A DNA stretch of 15,326 nucleotides from Streptococcaceae bacterium (GCA_031270215.1 JAISYB010000021.1:1-15326); one strand, 5' to 3'; positions 1-6,180 are shown, numbered from the stretch's first letter. Program-made: numbers and translations. The notes: generated by a model from the letters alone, not told the origin.

Positions 1-228
1 CGAAATATCCGCAAGCTCCGAATCTCTAAACAGCAATGGCGCAATGATTAAAGCTAGAAACAACTCCGAGTTGAGCTGAATGACCTCTCCTGCGCCGAAG
101 CTTCCCAAAAGCACGCCAAATACAATCTGAATCAGTGGTAGTGGCACTTTAGGAAAGATTTTATTCAAAACATTTGAAAAAAGAATTGTAATAAAGAAAA
201 TAATCAAATATAAAAGTAAATGCGCCAA
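1..228 (-). CDS. CPA1-type Na+/H+ antiporter, N-terminal part (partial gene)
   Basis: The first 76 residues of a membrane protein are present; the rest lies beyond the window edge. It opens with a hydrophobic helix (AHLLLYLIIFFITILFSNVL), followed by a proline-rich KVPLPLIQIVFGVLLG segment and then ELFLALIIAPLLFRDSE. That pattern is typical of the N terminus of bacterial NhaP/CPA1 sodium/proton antiporters, which exchange cytoplasmic Na+ for H+ at the cell membrane. The start is TTG at 228-226: an in-frame stop lies at 249-247, no ATG occurs in frame, and an AGAGGAGGAGGAGG stretch (244-231) sits directly upstream. An intrinsic terminator ends only five bases before this ribosome binding site, so no promoter fits between them. 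Expression probably depends on read-through or on a promoter inside the upstream gene. Family call from motif memory; exact subfamily unknown. Confidence 0.75.
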   Translation of the reverse strand, partial: MAHLLLYLIIFFITILFSNVLNKIFPKVPLPLIQIVFGVLLGSFGAGEVIQLNSELFLALIIAPLLFRDSELADIS

Positions 229-248
229 AGCCTCCTCCTCCTCTCGTT

Positions 249-287
249 AAAAAGCCGGTTGCACTTTAAACCTTAGTTGCAACCAGC
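249..287 (-). terminator. Rho-independent terminator after the small-gene pair
   Basis: On the minus strand, GCTGGTTGCA (287-278) pairs with TGCAACCGGC (263-254) as a 10-bp stem with one G-U pair and a 14-nt loop, followed by TTTTT (253-249). It lies 12 bases past the stop codon of the 106-residue gene and immediately before the antiporter's ribosome binding site. Confidence 0.85.
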
Positions 288-299
288 TTGTTTATGCCA

Positions 300-620
300 C
301 TAGCCTTTAAGCTTACCGTATTTCTTTTTGAAAACAGCTTTTTTTAACTTGATTTTAGTATGCAATACAGACACCTCAGAAGTCTTACCGTCAAGCTCTA
401 ACTGAATGCGTTTTGCCTCCATGCGACACAGCTCGCGCTTCATTCGCTCGCGATCCTTATCAGAAATCGTCATTGTGTCAAAGAGCTGACGCTTTTTTGC
501 CTGTGCAAGCATTAACTCCTCGGCATTTTGGTCATCATTTCTCTTTTCTAAATATTTTCCTTTTAGCCGGTCGATATAGCTGGAAAACTCTCCACCACGC
601 TTTGGAATGCCTGAGCCCAT
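300..620 (-). CDS. Small basic hypothetical protein (106 aa)
   Basis: I do not recognise this protein. It has no signal peptide or membrane segment. It is highly charged and mostly helical in appearance, with a Lys/Arg/Glu-rich stretch from about residue 15 to 100 and a strongly basic C terminus (KIKLKKAVFKKKYGKLKG). Such composition fits a coiled-coil or nucleic-acid-binding cytoplasmic protein, but that is inference. The ATG at 620-618 lies one base after the stop of the preceding 81-residue gene, and its Shine-Dalgarno (AAAGGAAAG) overlaps that gene's last codons, so the two are almost certainly translationally coupled. Transcription would come from the promoter at 898-926 and end at the hairpin at 249-287. 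A plus-strand open frame over the same bases has no ribosome binding site and is treated as a shadow. Confidence 0.75.
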   Translation of the reverse strand: MGSGIPKRGGEFSSYIDRLKGKYLEKRNDDQNAEELMLAQAKKRQLFDTMTISDKDRERMKRELCRMEAKRIQLELDGKTSEVSVLHTKIKLKKAVFKKKYGKLKG

Positions 621-621
621 C

Positions 622-867
622 TTACTTTCCTTTCTTCTTGAAATACTGAGCTGTTAAATCTGTCAAAATCTCTTGATACAATCCGGCGTCCTTTGGAAGC
701 GGACTTTTGGGCGTATCATCATCATAGTAAAAATATTCATCAATAATCAGCTGATTGCCCATCTGAATAAATCTAACGTGCATATTATCAATGCCTTCTA
801 TATACGCTTTTCCTTTGAAATCTTTACTTGGTGTCTGAACACGATTTACTTTAATTCCTAAAAACAC
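622..867 (-). CDS. Small hypothetical protein (81 aa)
   Basis: No family recognised. The product is a short soluble-looking protein with alternating hydrophobic residues (AYIEGIDNMHVRFIQMGNQLIIDEYFYY) that suggest a small beta-sheet, an acidic DDDTP turn near residue 50, and a basic KKKGK tail. The start is GTG at 867-865, chosen because AGAAGG lies six bases upstream. A promoter with a TTGAAA -35 and a perfect TATAAT -10 separated by 17 bases (926-898) gives a predicted transcription start roughly 25 bases before the GTG. It is the first gene of a two-gene unit with the 106-residue protein. The promoter overlaps the 3' end of folC, so the pair has its own transcription besides any read-through from folC. 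Function unknown. Confidence 0.75.
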   Translation of the reverse strand: MFLGIKVNRVQTPSKDFKGKAYIEGIDNMHVRFIQMGNQLIIDEYFYYDDDTPKSPLPKDAGLYQEILTDLTAQYFKKKGK

Positions 868-897
868 AATGCACCTTCTTCATAAATTGATACTCAA

Positions 898-926
898 ATT
901 ATAAGTCACAGGTCGCTATTTTTCAA
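898..926 (-). promoter_or_regulatory. Near-consensus vegetative promoter for the small-gene pair
   Basis: The -35 box is TTGAAA (926-921), the spacer is 17 bases and the -10 box is TATAAT (903-898). It overlaps the last codons of folC and points at the GTG start at 867. This is one of the two best promoters in the window. Confidence 0.8.
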
Positions 927-2156
927 CAAGGACTGACGGACTTGGGCTAAAAAGTAGAGTGAGCCAGTGATTAGATAGATTTCATCAGCTGCCTTTTGTT
1001 GCGCTAGATATTCTCGCCAATCCGAATAAACCTTAACATCAGGTATCGCTTTTAGCTGATTTAAATCAAGAGCACTCGGATAATCAAAGGTTGTGACACT
1101 CAAATCTACCTGAGGAATTTCCTTAAGGAGCGCAAGCATTTCTTGATAATCCTTGGTTGCTAGGGCAGAAAATAGGATGTGTACCGGACGTTTTTCTGTC
1201 CTAAATTCCTCTACCAGTCGGTTAATTGCATGGAGATTATGCGCACCGTCTAGGATAAAGCCGTTGATTTTTTCCATACGTGCCGGCCAAAAGGCTTGCT
1301 TGATTGCTTGTTTAAGCACTGCAAGCTCAAAGCTTAAATCAAGCAATGGCTGTAAAACTTCAAAGCAGGCTAGGGCGACTGCCGCATTTTCAGACTGGTA
1401 ATTTCCAGCTAAGCCTAATTCAAACTCTCCTGTATTGGATAAACCATGATAGCTGATTTTTCTGGCAGCTAATTGCTCAAAGTCAAAATCATGGAACAGC
1501 TTGACCGTTGAGCTCCCCTTATCTTCTGCGATTTCATCAATGACCTTTAAAGCAGTATCAGGGATATTCCCCAAAACAACGGGCGTATTTGCTTTGATAA
1601 TGCCCGCTTTTTGCCTTGCAATTGCTTCAATCTGATTTCCTAAAATATCCTGATGATCTAAGCCAATCGTTGTAATAACTGAAAGAAGTGGTGAGATAAC
1701 GTTCGTTGAATCTAACAAGCCACCAAGACCGACCTCAATCAAGGCGATATCAACTGCCTCTAAGGCAAAGTAATAAAAAGCAATTGCCGTAATGATTTCA
1801 AATTCAGTCACGCCTGATAGCTCATCTATTTTATCCATTGCCAAAACCAGCGGTTTAACGACTGCAACTAGCTCATCTATGGCTTCATTGGTGATAAATT
1901 TTCCGTTGATTTGAATACGTTCATTGAACACCTCGATAAATGGCGAGGTAAATGTTCCAACTTTAAGGTTTGACATTTCTAAGCTATTGCGTAAAAAGGT
2001 CAGGGTTGAGCCCTTACCATTTGTGCCTGCAATATGCACGCTCTTGATTTTCTCCTGCGGATTGTCCAGCTGGTTAAGTAGATAAAGAACTCGATCCAAG
2101 CCGGGACGTGAACCAAATTTTAAACGACCGTGTAACCAATTAATGCTCTCTGTCAT
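906..2156 (-). CDS. folC: Folylpolyglutamate synthase / dihydrofolate synthase
   Basis: FolC is a cytoplasmic Mur-ligase-family enzyme that adds glutamate to folates and, in many bacteria, also to dihydropteroate. At 416 residues it has the usual length. The ATP-binding P-loop GTNGKGS is at residues 44-50, TSPF at 70-73, EVGLGGLLDSTNV at 141-153 and GLDHQD at 165-170. RQKAGIIK at 181-188 carries the lysine (K183) that is carbamylated in the family. The C-terminal domain contains the conserved DGAHN (about residue 294). The ATG at 2156-2154 is preceded by AAAGGA at good spacing. The gene follows an amino acid ABC transporter gene across 130 bases that hold two operator-like repeats and a small hairpin. 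No terminator is seen after it, so some transcripts may continue into the small-gene pair. Other folate genes are absent here, so substrate preference cannot be read from context. Confidence 0.96.
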   Translation of the reverse strand: MTESINWLHGRLKFGSRPGLDRVLYLLNQLDNPQEKIKSVHIAGTNGKGSTLTFLRNSLEMSNLKVGTFTSPFIEVFNERIQINGKFITNEAIDELVAVVKPLVLAMDKIDELSGVTEFEIITAIAFYYFALEAVDIALIEVGLGGLLDSTNVISPLLSVITTIGLDHQDILGNQIEAIARQKAGIIKANTPVVLGNIPDTALKVIDEIAEDKGSSTVKLFHDFDFEQLAARKISYHGLSNTGEFELGLAGNYQSENAAVALACFEVLQPLLDLSFELAVLKQAIKQAFWPARMEKINGFILDGAHNLHAINRLVEEFRTEKRPVHILFSALATKDYQEMLALLKEIPQVDLSVTTFDYPSALDLNQLKAIPDVKVYSDWREYLAQQKAADEIYLITGSLYFLAQVRQSLLKNSDL

Positions 2157-2175
2157 GCGTATCCTTTCTTCTGAA

Positions 2176-2192
2176 TCGGGACAACTACCCGA
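2176..2192 (-). other. Short hairpin next to the folC ribosome binding site
   Basis: TCGGG (2176-2180) and CCCGA (2188-2192) form a 5-bp stem around a 7-base loop in the folC 5' leader, a few bases before the AAAGGA Shine-Dalgarno. It has no U-tract, so it is not a terminator. It could modulate translation; this is inference. Confidence 0.4.
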
Positions 2193-2256
2193 AATATGAT
2201 ATTGTTTTGATGAAAATTCCGACCCCTCGAAATATTATATTGACTTGATAAAAATT
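2190..2256 (-). repeat. Two direct repeats carrying operator-like dyads, upstream of folC
   Basis: Two 29-base copies (2190-2218 and 2228-2256) differ at four positions and repeat with a 38-base period. Each contains an odd-centred perfect dyad AATAT-N-ATATT (2193-2203 and 2231-2241). The upstream copy on the minus strand includes TATAAT (2239-2234), a possible -10 box, although the -35 position (GGCAGA) is poor. The arrangement fits a pair of binding sites for a dimeric regulator in front of folC. No regulator is encoded nearby. Confidence 0.6.
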
Positions 2257-2286
2257 TCTGCCTGCAATTGAAAAACTATTGCTCAG

Positions 2287-3021
2287 CTACAGCACCTTGG
2301 ATAGAAAGTCCTTCGTTCTGACTTCCTTTGTCTGCTCAAAAACATCTATCGGTGTACCTTCCTCAACAATTACACCGCCATCAATGAATAAAACTCTATC
2401 GGCAACCTCTTTAGCAAAGCCCATTTCATGCGTAACGATAATCATCGTCATGCCCTCTTTTGCCAAATTTTTCATAACCTGTAAAACCTCGCCAACCATT
2501 TCCGGATCAAGCGCTGAGGTCGGTTCATCAAAAAGCATCACATCAGGCTGCATGGCAAGCGCACGTGCAATCGCAATCCGCTGCTGCTGACCACCGGAGA
2601 GGCTCTGCGGATAAGCAAGCTTTTTATCTGCCAAGCCGACTTTCTCAAGTAGGGAAATCGCAAACTTTTCTGCGCTTGGCTTATCCATTTTCTTAACTTT
2701 AATCGGTGAGAGAGTAATATTATCTAAAACATTCATATTCGGAAATAAATTGAATTGCTGAAAAACCATCCCCACCTTCTCACGCAGCTTGAAAACATCG
2801 TTTTTAGGGTTCGTGATGTCAATATTTTCAAATAAAATAGTGCCCTTTGTCGGTACTTCAAGCAAATTCAGTGAACGTAAAAATGTACTCTTGCCACTAC
2901 CGGAGGGACCAATCATCACGACAACTTCGCCACGTTTGATTTTCGTTGACATACCTTTTAAAACTTCGTTTTTGTCAAAATACTTGTGGAGATCTTGGAT
3001 TTCATAGATTTTTTCTGTCAT
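2287..3021 (-). CDS. Polar amino acid ABC transporter, ATP-binding subunit (GlnQ/HisP-like)
   Basis: This is the ATPase that drives an amino acid importer at the inner face of the membrane. In the 244-residue form I prefer, the features are: Walker A GPSGSGKST at 38-46, Q-loop QQFNLFPN near 88, ABC signature LSGGQQQR at 141-148, Walker B VMLFDEP at 161-167, D-loop SALD and switch histidine H198. The RGEVVVMIGPSGSGKSTFLR context is typical of the GlnQ group. An upstream in-frame ATG at 3108 would add 29 residues unlike the family and overlapping the permease. The ATG at 3021-3019 shares its A with the permease stop (TAATG), the usual coupling, so I chose it. The only partner here is the permease; no binding protein is encoded in the window. 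Substrate not determinable, glutamine or another polar amino acid being the default guess. Confidence 0.93.
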   Translation of the reverse strand: MTEKIYEIQDLHKYFDKNEVLKGMSTKIKRGEVVVMIGPSGSGKSTFLRSLNLLEVPTKGTILFENIDITNPKNDVFKLREKVGMVFQQFNLFPNMNVLDNITLSPIKVKKMDKPSAEKFAISLLEKVGLADKKLAYPQSLSGGQQQRIAIARALAMQPDVMLFDEPTSALDPEMVGEVLQVMKNLAKEGMTMIIVTHEMGFAKEVADRVLFIDGGVIVEEGTPIDVFEQTKEVRTKDFLSKVL

Positions 3022-3704
3022 TATTTTTGATACCCCCGCCCTAGACGTTTTTCTCCCAAACCGATTAATCGTGTTGTCACAAAGGTTAAGATGAAATACA
3101 GAATACAAACAAAGAATAATGGTCCGATTTGATTATATGATGCGTTCATCACCGTTTGTGTGCCATTGTAAAGCTCCATAACACCAATCGTTGAAAGCAG
3201 TGAAGAGTCCTTAATGATTACGACAAATTCATTGCCAAGTGCTGGCAGGATATTGCGAATTGCTTGTGGCAAAATAACGTAGCGTAGGGTTAGAGCTGGC
3301 TTTAGTCCAAGAGAGTAGGCAGCTTCTGTCTGCCCTTTGTTGATTGACAAAATTCCTCCGCGGATAATCTCGGCAACATAAGCACCACTATTCATTCCCA
3401 TGACTAAAATCCCCGGAATTAACCGATCCAAGCCGACACTTAAAATCCCAAAATGAAGCGTTGGCAAGGAAAAATGGGTCAAAACAAAGGCAAACATAAT
3501 CTGAACAACCATTGGTGTCCCGCGGAAAAATTCAATATAAACATTGGCGATAGCCTTTAAAGCAAAATGTTTGGAGAGTTTCATCAATGATAAAGCAACG
3601 CCTAAAGCAACGCCTAAAAGCACAACCAAAATAGAAATAATTACAGTAAATACCAAACCGTCAGTAAAATATGGTAAGTATTTTGGCAAAAAATCAAAAT
3701 TCAT
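3021..3704 (-). CDS. Polar amino acid ABC transporter permease (GlnP/HisMQ family)
   Basis: A 227-residue membrane permease of the His/Glu/Gln/Arg/opine family. The first hydrophobic segment spans about residues 16-40. IEFFRGTPMVVQIMFAF follows at about 58-74, a family hallmark. The EAA loop that docks onto the ATPase is EAAYSLGLKPALTLRYVILPQA near 128-149, and further membrane segments lie toward the C terminus. There is no N-terminal solute-binding domain, unlike the fused GlnP proteins of some lactococci. The ATG at 3704 has AAGGAGAAG at good spacing and an extended -10 promoter upstream (3739-3766). Its stop overlaps the start of the ATPase gene. The first membrane segment contains a perfect 12-base tandem duplication (3591-3614) encoding GVALGVAL. 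The required binding protein must come from elsewhere. Confidence 0.92.
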   Translation of the reverse strand: MNFDFLPKYLPYFTDGLVFTVIISILVVLLGVALGVALSLMKLSKHFALKAIANVYIEFFRGTPMVVQIMFAFVLTHFSLPTLHFGILSVGLDRLIPGILVMGMNSGAYVAEIIRGGILSINKGQTEAAYSLGLKPALTLRYVILPQAIRNILPALGNEFVVIIKDSSLLSTIGVMELYNGTQTVMNASYNQIGPLFFVCILYFILTFVTTRLIGLGEKRLGRGYQK

Positions 3705-3738
3705 AGCTTCTCCTTTTTATTAAATTTGAGTTGATATA

Positions 3739-3766
3739 AGTATATCATAGACCTAGAAGATGACCG
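3739..3766 (-). promoter_or_regulatory. Extended -10 promoter of the ABC transporter genes, with overlapping dyad
   Basis: TGATATACT places a TG dinucleotide one base before a TATACT -10 box (3744-3739). The -35 is weak (CGGTCA at 3766-3761, 16-base spacer). A perfect palindrome with arms GATATA and TATATC (3733-3746, two-base centre) covers the -10 and could be a repressor site, or simply AT-rich sequence. Confidence 0.6.
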
Positions 3767-3793
3767 ATAAATTAAACAAAGCAAGTGAGCGTT

Positions 3794-4516
3794 TTAATCC
3801 TCTTCTTCTCTTATCTCGGCTAAAAACGCCGTCATTTCATCAGTCAAGGTTAATTTTTTAAGCAAATCCGGTCTGCGTTTAAATGTCTTACGCAAGCTTT
3901 CCTTCAAACGCCACTGACGAATTTTTTCATGATTGCCTGAGGTTAAGACCTCAGGAACACGCATGCCGCAAAATTCTTGTGGACGTGTATACTGTGGATA
4001 TTCCAATAAGCCGCTAGAAAACGAGTCATCAACATGCGAAGCTTGCTGCCCTAAAACATTTGGAACTAGACGTACGATTGCATCTATGACTGCAATTGCC
4101 GCCATTTCACCACCAGTTAGGACAAAATCCCCCAGCGATATTTCATCAGTTACCAAGGTTTTTATCCGCTCATCATAGCCTTCATAATGTCCGCAGATGA
4201 AAACAAGCTGCTCTTCCTTAGATAACTCCTCTGCCTTTTGTTGTGTAAAACGTGTCCCAGCCGGATCCATCAAAATAACACGTGGCTTTGTGCCTTTAAT
4301 TGTTTCAAATGCGTCAAAGATTGGTTGTGGCATCAGCAGCATACCTGCTCCGCCGCCATACGGATAATCATCAACATGCTTTTGATTATTCTTGGCAAAT
4401 GCCCGAAAATTGACCGTATTAATCTCTACCAAGCTATTTTCCTGAGCCTTGCCAATCATTGAATGATTTAAGACCTCAAACATTTCCGGAAAAATTGTCA
4501 AAATATCAATTTTCAT
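3794..4516 (-). CDS. trmD: tRNA (guanine-N1)-methyltransferase
   Basis: TrmD methylates G37 next to the anticodon of a set of tRNAs, using S-adenosylmethionine, and prevents +1 frameshifting. The 240-residue length is standard. The SPOUT-fold signatures are visible: YPYGGGAGM at 51-59, GHYEGYDER at 109-117, SLGDFVLTGGE at 127-137, and a VDDSFSSGLLEYPQYTRP stretch that includes the usual catalytic aspartate region. The ATG at 4516 overlaps the end of rimM by 11 bases, so the two are coupled. It is the last gene of the rpsP-khpA-rimM-trmD unit. No convincing terminator follows before the ABC transporter promoter. Confidence 0.97.
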   Translation of the reverse strand: MKIDILTIFPEMFEVLNHSMIGKAQENSLVEINTVNFRAFAKNNQKHVDDYPYGGGAGMLLMPQPIFDAFETIKGTKPRVILMDPAGTRFTQQKAEELSKEEQLVFICGHYEGYDERIKTLVTDEISLGDFVLTGGEMAAIAVIDAIVRLVPNVLGQQASHVDDSFSSGLLEYPQYTRPQEFCGMRVPEVLTSGNHEKIRQWRLKESLRKTFKRRPDLLKKLTLTDEMTAFLAEIREEED

Positions 4517-5027
4517 CGATTAAACCGTCCATTAGCTCAATCAGCACTTCGCCTTTTTCTAAATCTATCTTTAAAACAACCTGCTCAATGTATGGAATTA
4601 AAACGTCCTTCTTCCCAGTGCGTCCAACTACCCAAACATCATTAGCGCCTGGAGATAAGATTTCCTTGATTTTGCCAATCGTCACACCATCAGTCGTCTT
4701 AACTAATAAACCGATAATCTCGTGATAATAATATTCATCTGCCGCTAAGTCATTTAAATCCTCCTTAGCAATCTTCAAAATTCCATCACGGTATTTCTCT
4801 ACATCATTAATATTTGAATGTCCCTCAAAGCTTAATAAATCAAAATTTTTATGCTTGCGATGTGTGGCAATCACTAACAATACAGGTGCTTTGCCTTCTT
4901 GAAAAAGCGTTAAAGAATTGCCGACTTGATAACGCAGCTCAGGAAAATCTGTTTGCGAAATCACACGCACCTCGCCTTTAATACCTTGGGTATTGACAAT
5001 TTTTCCGACGTTTAAATAATCTGTCAT
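4506..5027 (-). CDS. rimM: Ribosome maturation factor RimM (16S rRNA processing)
   Basis: RimM assists late assembly of the 30S subunit head and binds ribosomal protein S19. The 173-residue protein has the N-terminal RimM motif GKIVNTQGIKGEVRV at 8-22 and a C-terminal PRC-barrel region from about 97 onward (YYYHEIIGLLVKTTDG, GANDVWVV, IPYI). The ATG at 5027 follows a strong AAAGGAGGAG site. It is separated from khpA by 41 bases that carry an AT-rich terminator-like hairpin (5055-5086), so its level is probably lower than that of rpsP. It overlaps trmD by 11 bases. Confidence 0.96.
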   Translation of the reverse strand: MTDYLNVGKIVNTQGIKGEVRVISQTDFPELRYQVGNSLTLFQEGKAPVLLVIATHRKHKNFDLLSFEGHSNINDVEKYRDGILKIAKEDLNDLAADEYYYHEIIGLLVKTTDGVTIGKIKEILSPGANDVWVVGRTGKKDVLIPYIEQVVLKIDLEKGEVLIELMDGLIDEN

Positions 5028-5054
5028 AACTCCTCCTTTTTATATTTTAAGCAC

Positions 5055-5086
5055 AAAAAAGAAGAAACTCACGCTTCTTCCTTTTT
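5055..5086 (-). terminator. AT-rich intra-operon terminator or attenuator between khpA and rimM
   Basis: On the minus strand AAAAAGGAAGAA (5086-5075) pairs over 12 positions, one of them G-U, with TTCTTCTTTTTT (5066-5055) around an 8-base loop. The 3' arm ends in a six-T run. The 5' arm is inside the last khpA codons, so a ribosome finishing khpA could disturb folding. Only about 28 bases separate it from the rimM start, leaving no obvious room for a new promoter. Likely a partial terminator. Confidence 0.6.
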
Positions 5087-5326
5087 ATCCAAAATATTCA
5101 ATCGCACCTTTTTCTCGCCATCAATACGAACGCTATAAACAATCGTACGAATAGCTTTGATAATGCGACCTTGTTTACCAATCACACGACCGATATCTTC
5201 TGGATTGAGACTTAAATTGTATTCCATGAACTCGTCAGACGCGTCAATCGTCAAAACAATCTCATCAGGATAATCAACAAGCGGTTTAACAATGGTTAAA
5301 ACTAAATCTCTAACATCTTGTTTCAT
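5069..5326 (-). CDS. khpA: KH-domain RNA-binding protein KhpA (YlqC family)
   Basis: An 85-residue single KH-domain protein. The GxxG RNA-binding loop is IGKQGRI, with GKQG at residues 50-53, inside GRVIGKQGRIIKAIRTIV. It lies immediately downstream of rpsP, its usual neighbour in Firmicutes. In Streptococcus pneumoniae the homologue partners with KhpB and affects cell division through RNA binding; that role is transferred from the family and is not shown here. The ATG at 5326 is preceded by AGAGGT. The gap to rpsP is 11 bases. The C-terminal KKEEA codons double as the 5' arm of the attenuator hairpin. Confidence 0.95.
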   Translation of the reverse strand: MKQDVRDLVLTIVKPLVDYPDEIVLTIDASDEFMEYNLSLNPEDIGRVIGKQGRIIKAIRTIVYSVRIDGEKKVRLNILDKKEEA

Positions 5327-5337
5327 AAGATTACCTC

Positions 5338-5613
5338 TTATTTTTTAGCGTACTTAGCATCGTGGAATTTTTTCATAACGCCTTCTTTTGAAAGAATGTT
5401 ACGAACAGTGTCAGACGGCTGTGCGCCTTTGCCTAACCAATCAATAATCAAATCTTCTTTAATTGTAACTTTCGCTGGATCTAATAATGGATTATAAGTT
5501 CCAACTGTTTCGATGAAACGTCCATCACGAGGAGAACGAGAATCTGCTACAACAATACGATAAAAAGGTTTCTTCTTAGAACCCATACGTTTTAAACGAA
5601 TTTTAACTGCCAA
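5338..5613 (-). CDS. rpsP: Small-subunit ribosomal protein S16
   Basis: S16 is a component of the 30S subunit body. The 91-residue sequence begins AVKIRLKRMGSKKKPFYRIVVADSRSPRDGRFIETVGTYNP in pieces typical of the family (KKPFYRIVV, SPRDGRFIE, GTYNP). The start codon is TTG at 5613-5611, with GGAGG seven bases upstream. This is a non-ATG start for a highly expressed ribosomal gene. A consensus promoter lies at 5645-5672, so rpsP is the first gene of the translation operon. Confidence 0.98.
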   Translation of the reverse strand: MAVKIRLKRMGSKKKPFYRIVVADSRSPRDGRFIETVGTYNPLLDPAKVTIKEDLIIDWLGKGAQPSDTVRNILSKEGVMKKFHDAKYAKK

Positions 5614-5644
5614 TTTGGCACCTCCATAAATTATTTACTTACTC

Positions 5645-5672
5645 AGTATACCAAATAAAAACAAGCTGTCAA
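5645..5672 (-). promoter_or_regulatory. Strong promoter of the rpsP operon
   Basis: A perfect TTGACA -35 (5672-5667), a 16-base spacer and a TATACT -10 (5650-5645) preceded by TGG, which makes an extended -10. It lies about 30 bases upstream of the rpsP start and should drive rpsP-khpA and, through the attenuator, rimM-trmD. Confidence 0.88.
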
Positions 5673-5775
5673 GTTTTTTTCTTTACAGGTAAAATGCGGC
5701 AAATACTTATCAAAAAGACAAGAAAGCAAGGGGCGATGTAAAAATTTCACCATTTCCTAGTCACAACAGCACTCG

Positions 5776-5871
5776 AAAAAATCGACAGGGCGCTGACTAA
5801 GCCAGATTCCTGCCGATATTTGCTAATTTCGCTACGTGTGCTTATCTATCTTTAGCTATTTCCGCCTGTCG
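5776..5871 (-). terminator. Large-loop terminator or structured RNA after pspC
   Basis: On the minus strand CGACAGGCG (5871-5863) pairs with CGCCCTGTCG (5792-5783) over nine base pairs with one bulged C. After one A comes a run of six T (5781-5776). The 70-base interior has partial self-complementarity (GCTAA/TTAGC; CAG GAAT CTG). It starts 13 bases after the pspC stop, so it is well placed as that operon's terminator, but its loop is far larger than usual. About 100 bases remain between it and the rpsP promoter, with no gene seen. Confidence 0.55.
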
Positions 5872-5884
5872 CCATACAACAGTT

Positions 5885-6157
5885 TTAAAAATCTGACCAA
5901 TCGTCATCATCAATTTTTTCCGCTTCTTTTCTTTTGCGTGGCTCTTGCGTTGAATAGTACTGAGATTTATTTTTCGGTGCCGCAGGAATTAAAATAGCCA
6001 GAACGATATACAAGAAAACTGGACTTCCCACTCCCAAGAACAACAAAACAAGATAAATAATTCGTAAAATCGTTGGATCAAAACCTATGTATTCTGCAAT
6101 CCCAGCAAGTGTTCCTGTTAAAACAATATTGCTACTGGATTTTGTTAACTTTTTCAT
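5885..6157 (-). CDS. PspC-domain small membrane protein (YvlC/YthA-like)
   Basis: A 90-residue protein made of a PspC domain. It has a short basic N terminus (KKLTKSSSN), GTLAGIAEYIGFDPTILRIIYLVLLFLGV in overlapping conserved pieces at about 15-43, a hydrophobic membrane stretch at about 31-58, and a charged, Asp-rich cytoplasmic-type tail (DDDDWSDF). I start it at 6157, where GGGGGAG lies at the correct distance. An in-frame ATG at 6184 overlaps the upstream stop but lacks a ribosome binding site. It follows the DUF4097 gene directly, as in the B. subtilis yvlB-yvlC pair. PspC-type proteins of lactococci belong to envelope-stress regulons and protect against cell-wall antimicrobials; applying this here is inference. 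Confidence 0.9.
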   Translation of the reverse strand: MKKLTKSSSNIVLTGTLAGIAEYIGFDPTILRIIYLVLLFLGVGSPVFLYIVLAILIPAAPKNKSQYYSTQEPRKRKEAEKIDDDDWSDF

Positions 6158-6180
6158 TTTTCTCTCCCCCTTAAAAATTT

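Noticed and set aside
413..649. Plus-strand open frame over the small-gene pair
   Set aside because: No ribosome binding site and it overlaps two minus-strand genes that have good sites and a promoter; the same holds for all other plus-strand open frames in the window.
3022..3108. Longer N terminus for the ABC ATPase (ATG at 3108)
   Set aside because: The extra 29 residues are unlike the family and read through the permease's C-terminal codons; the TAATG junction at 3021 is the natural start.
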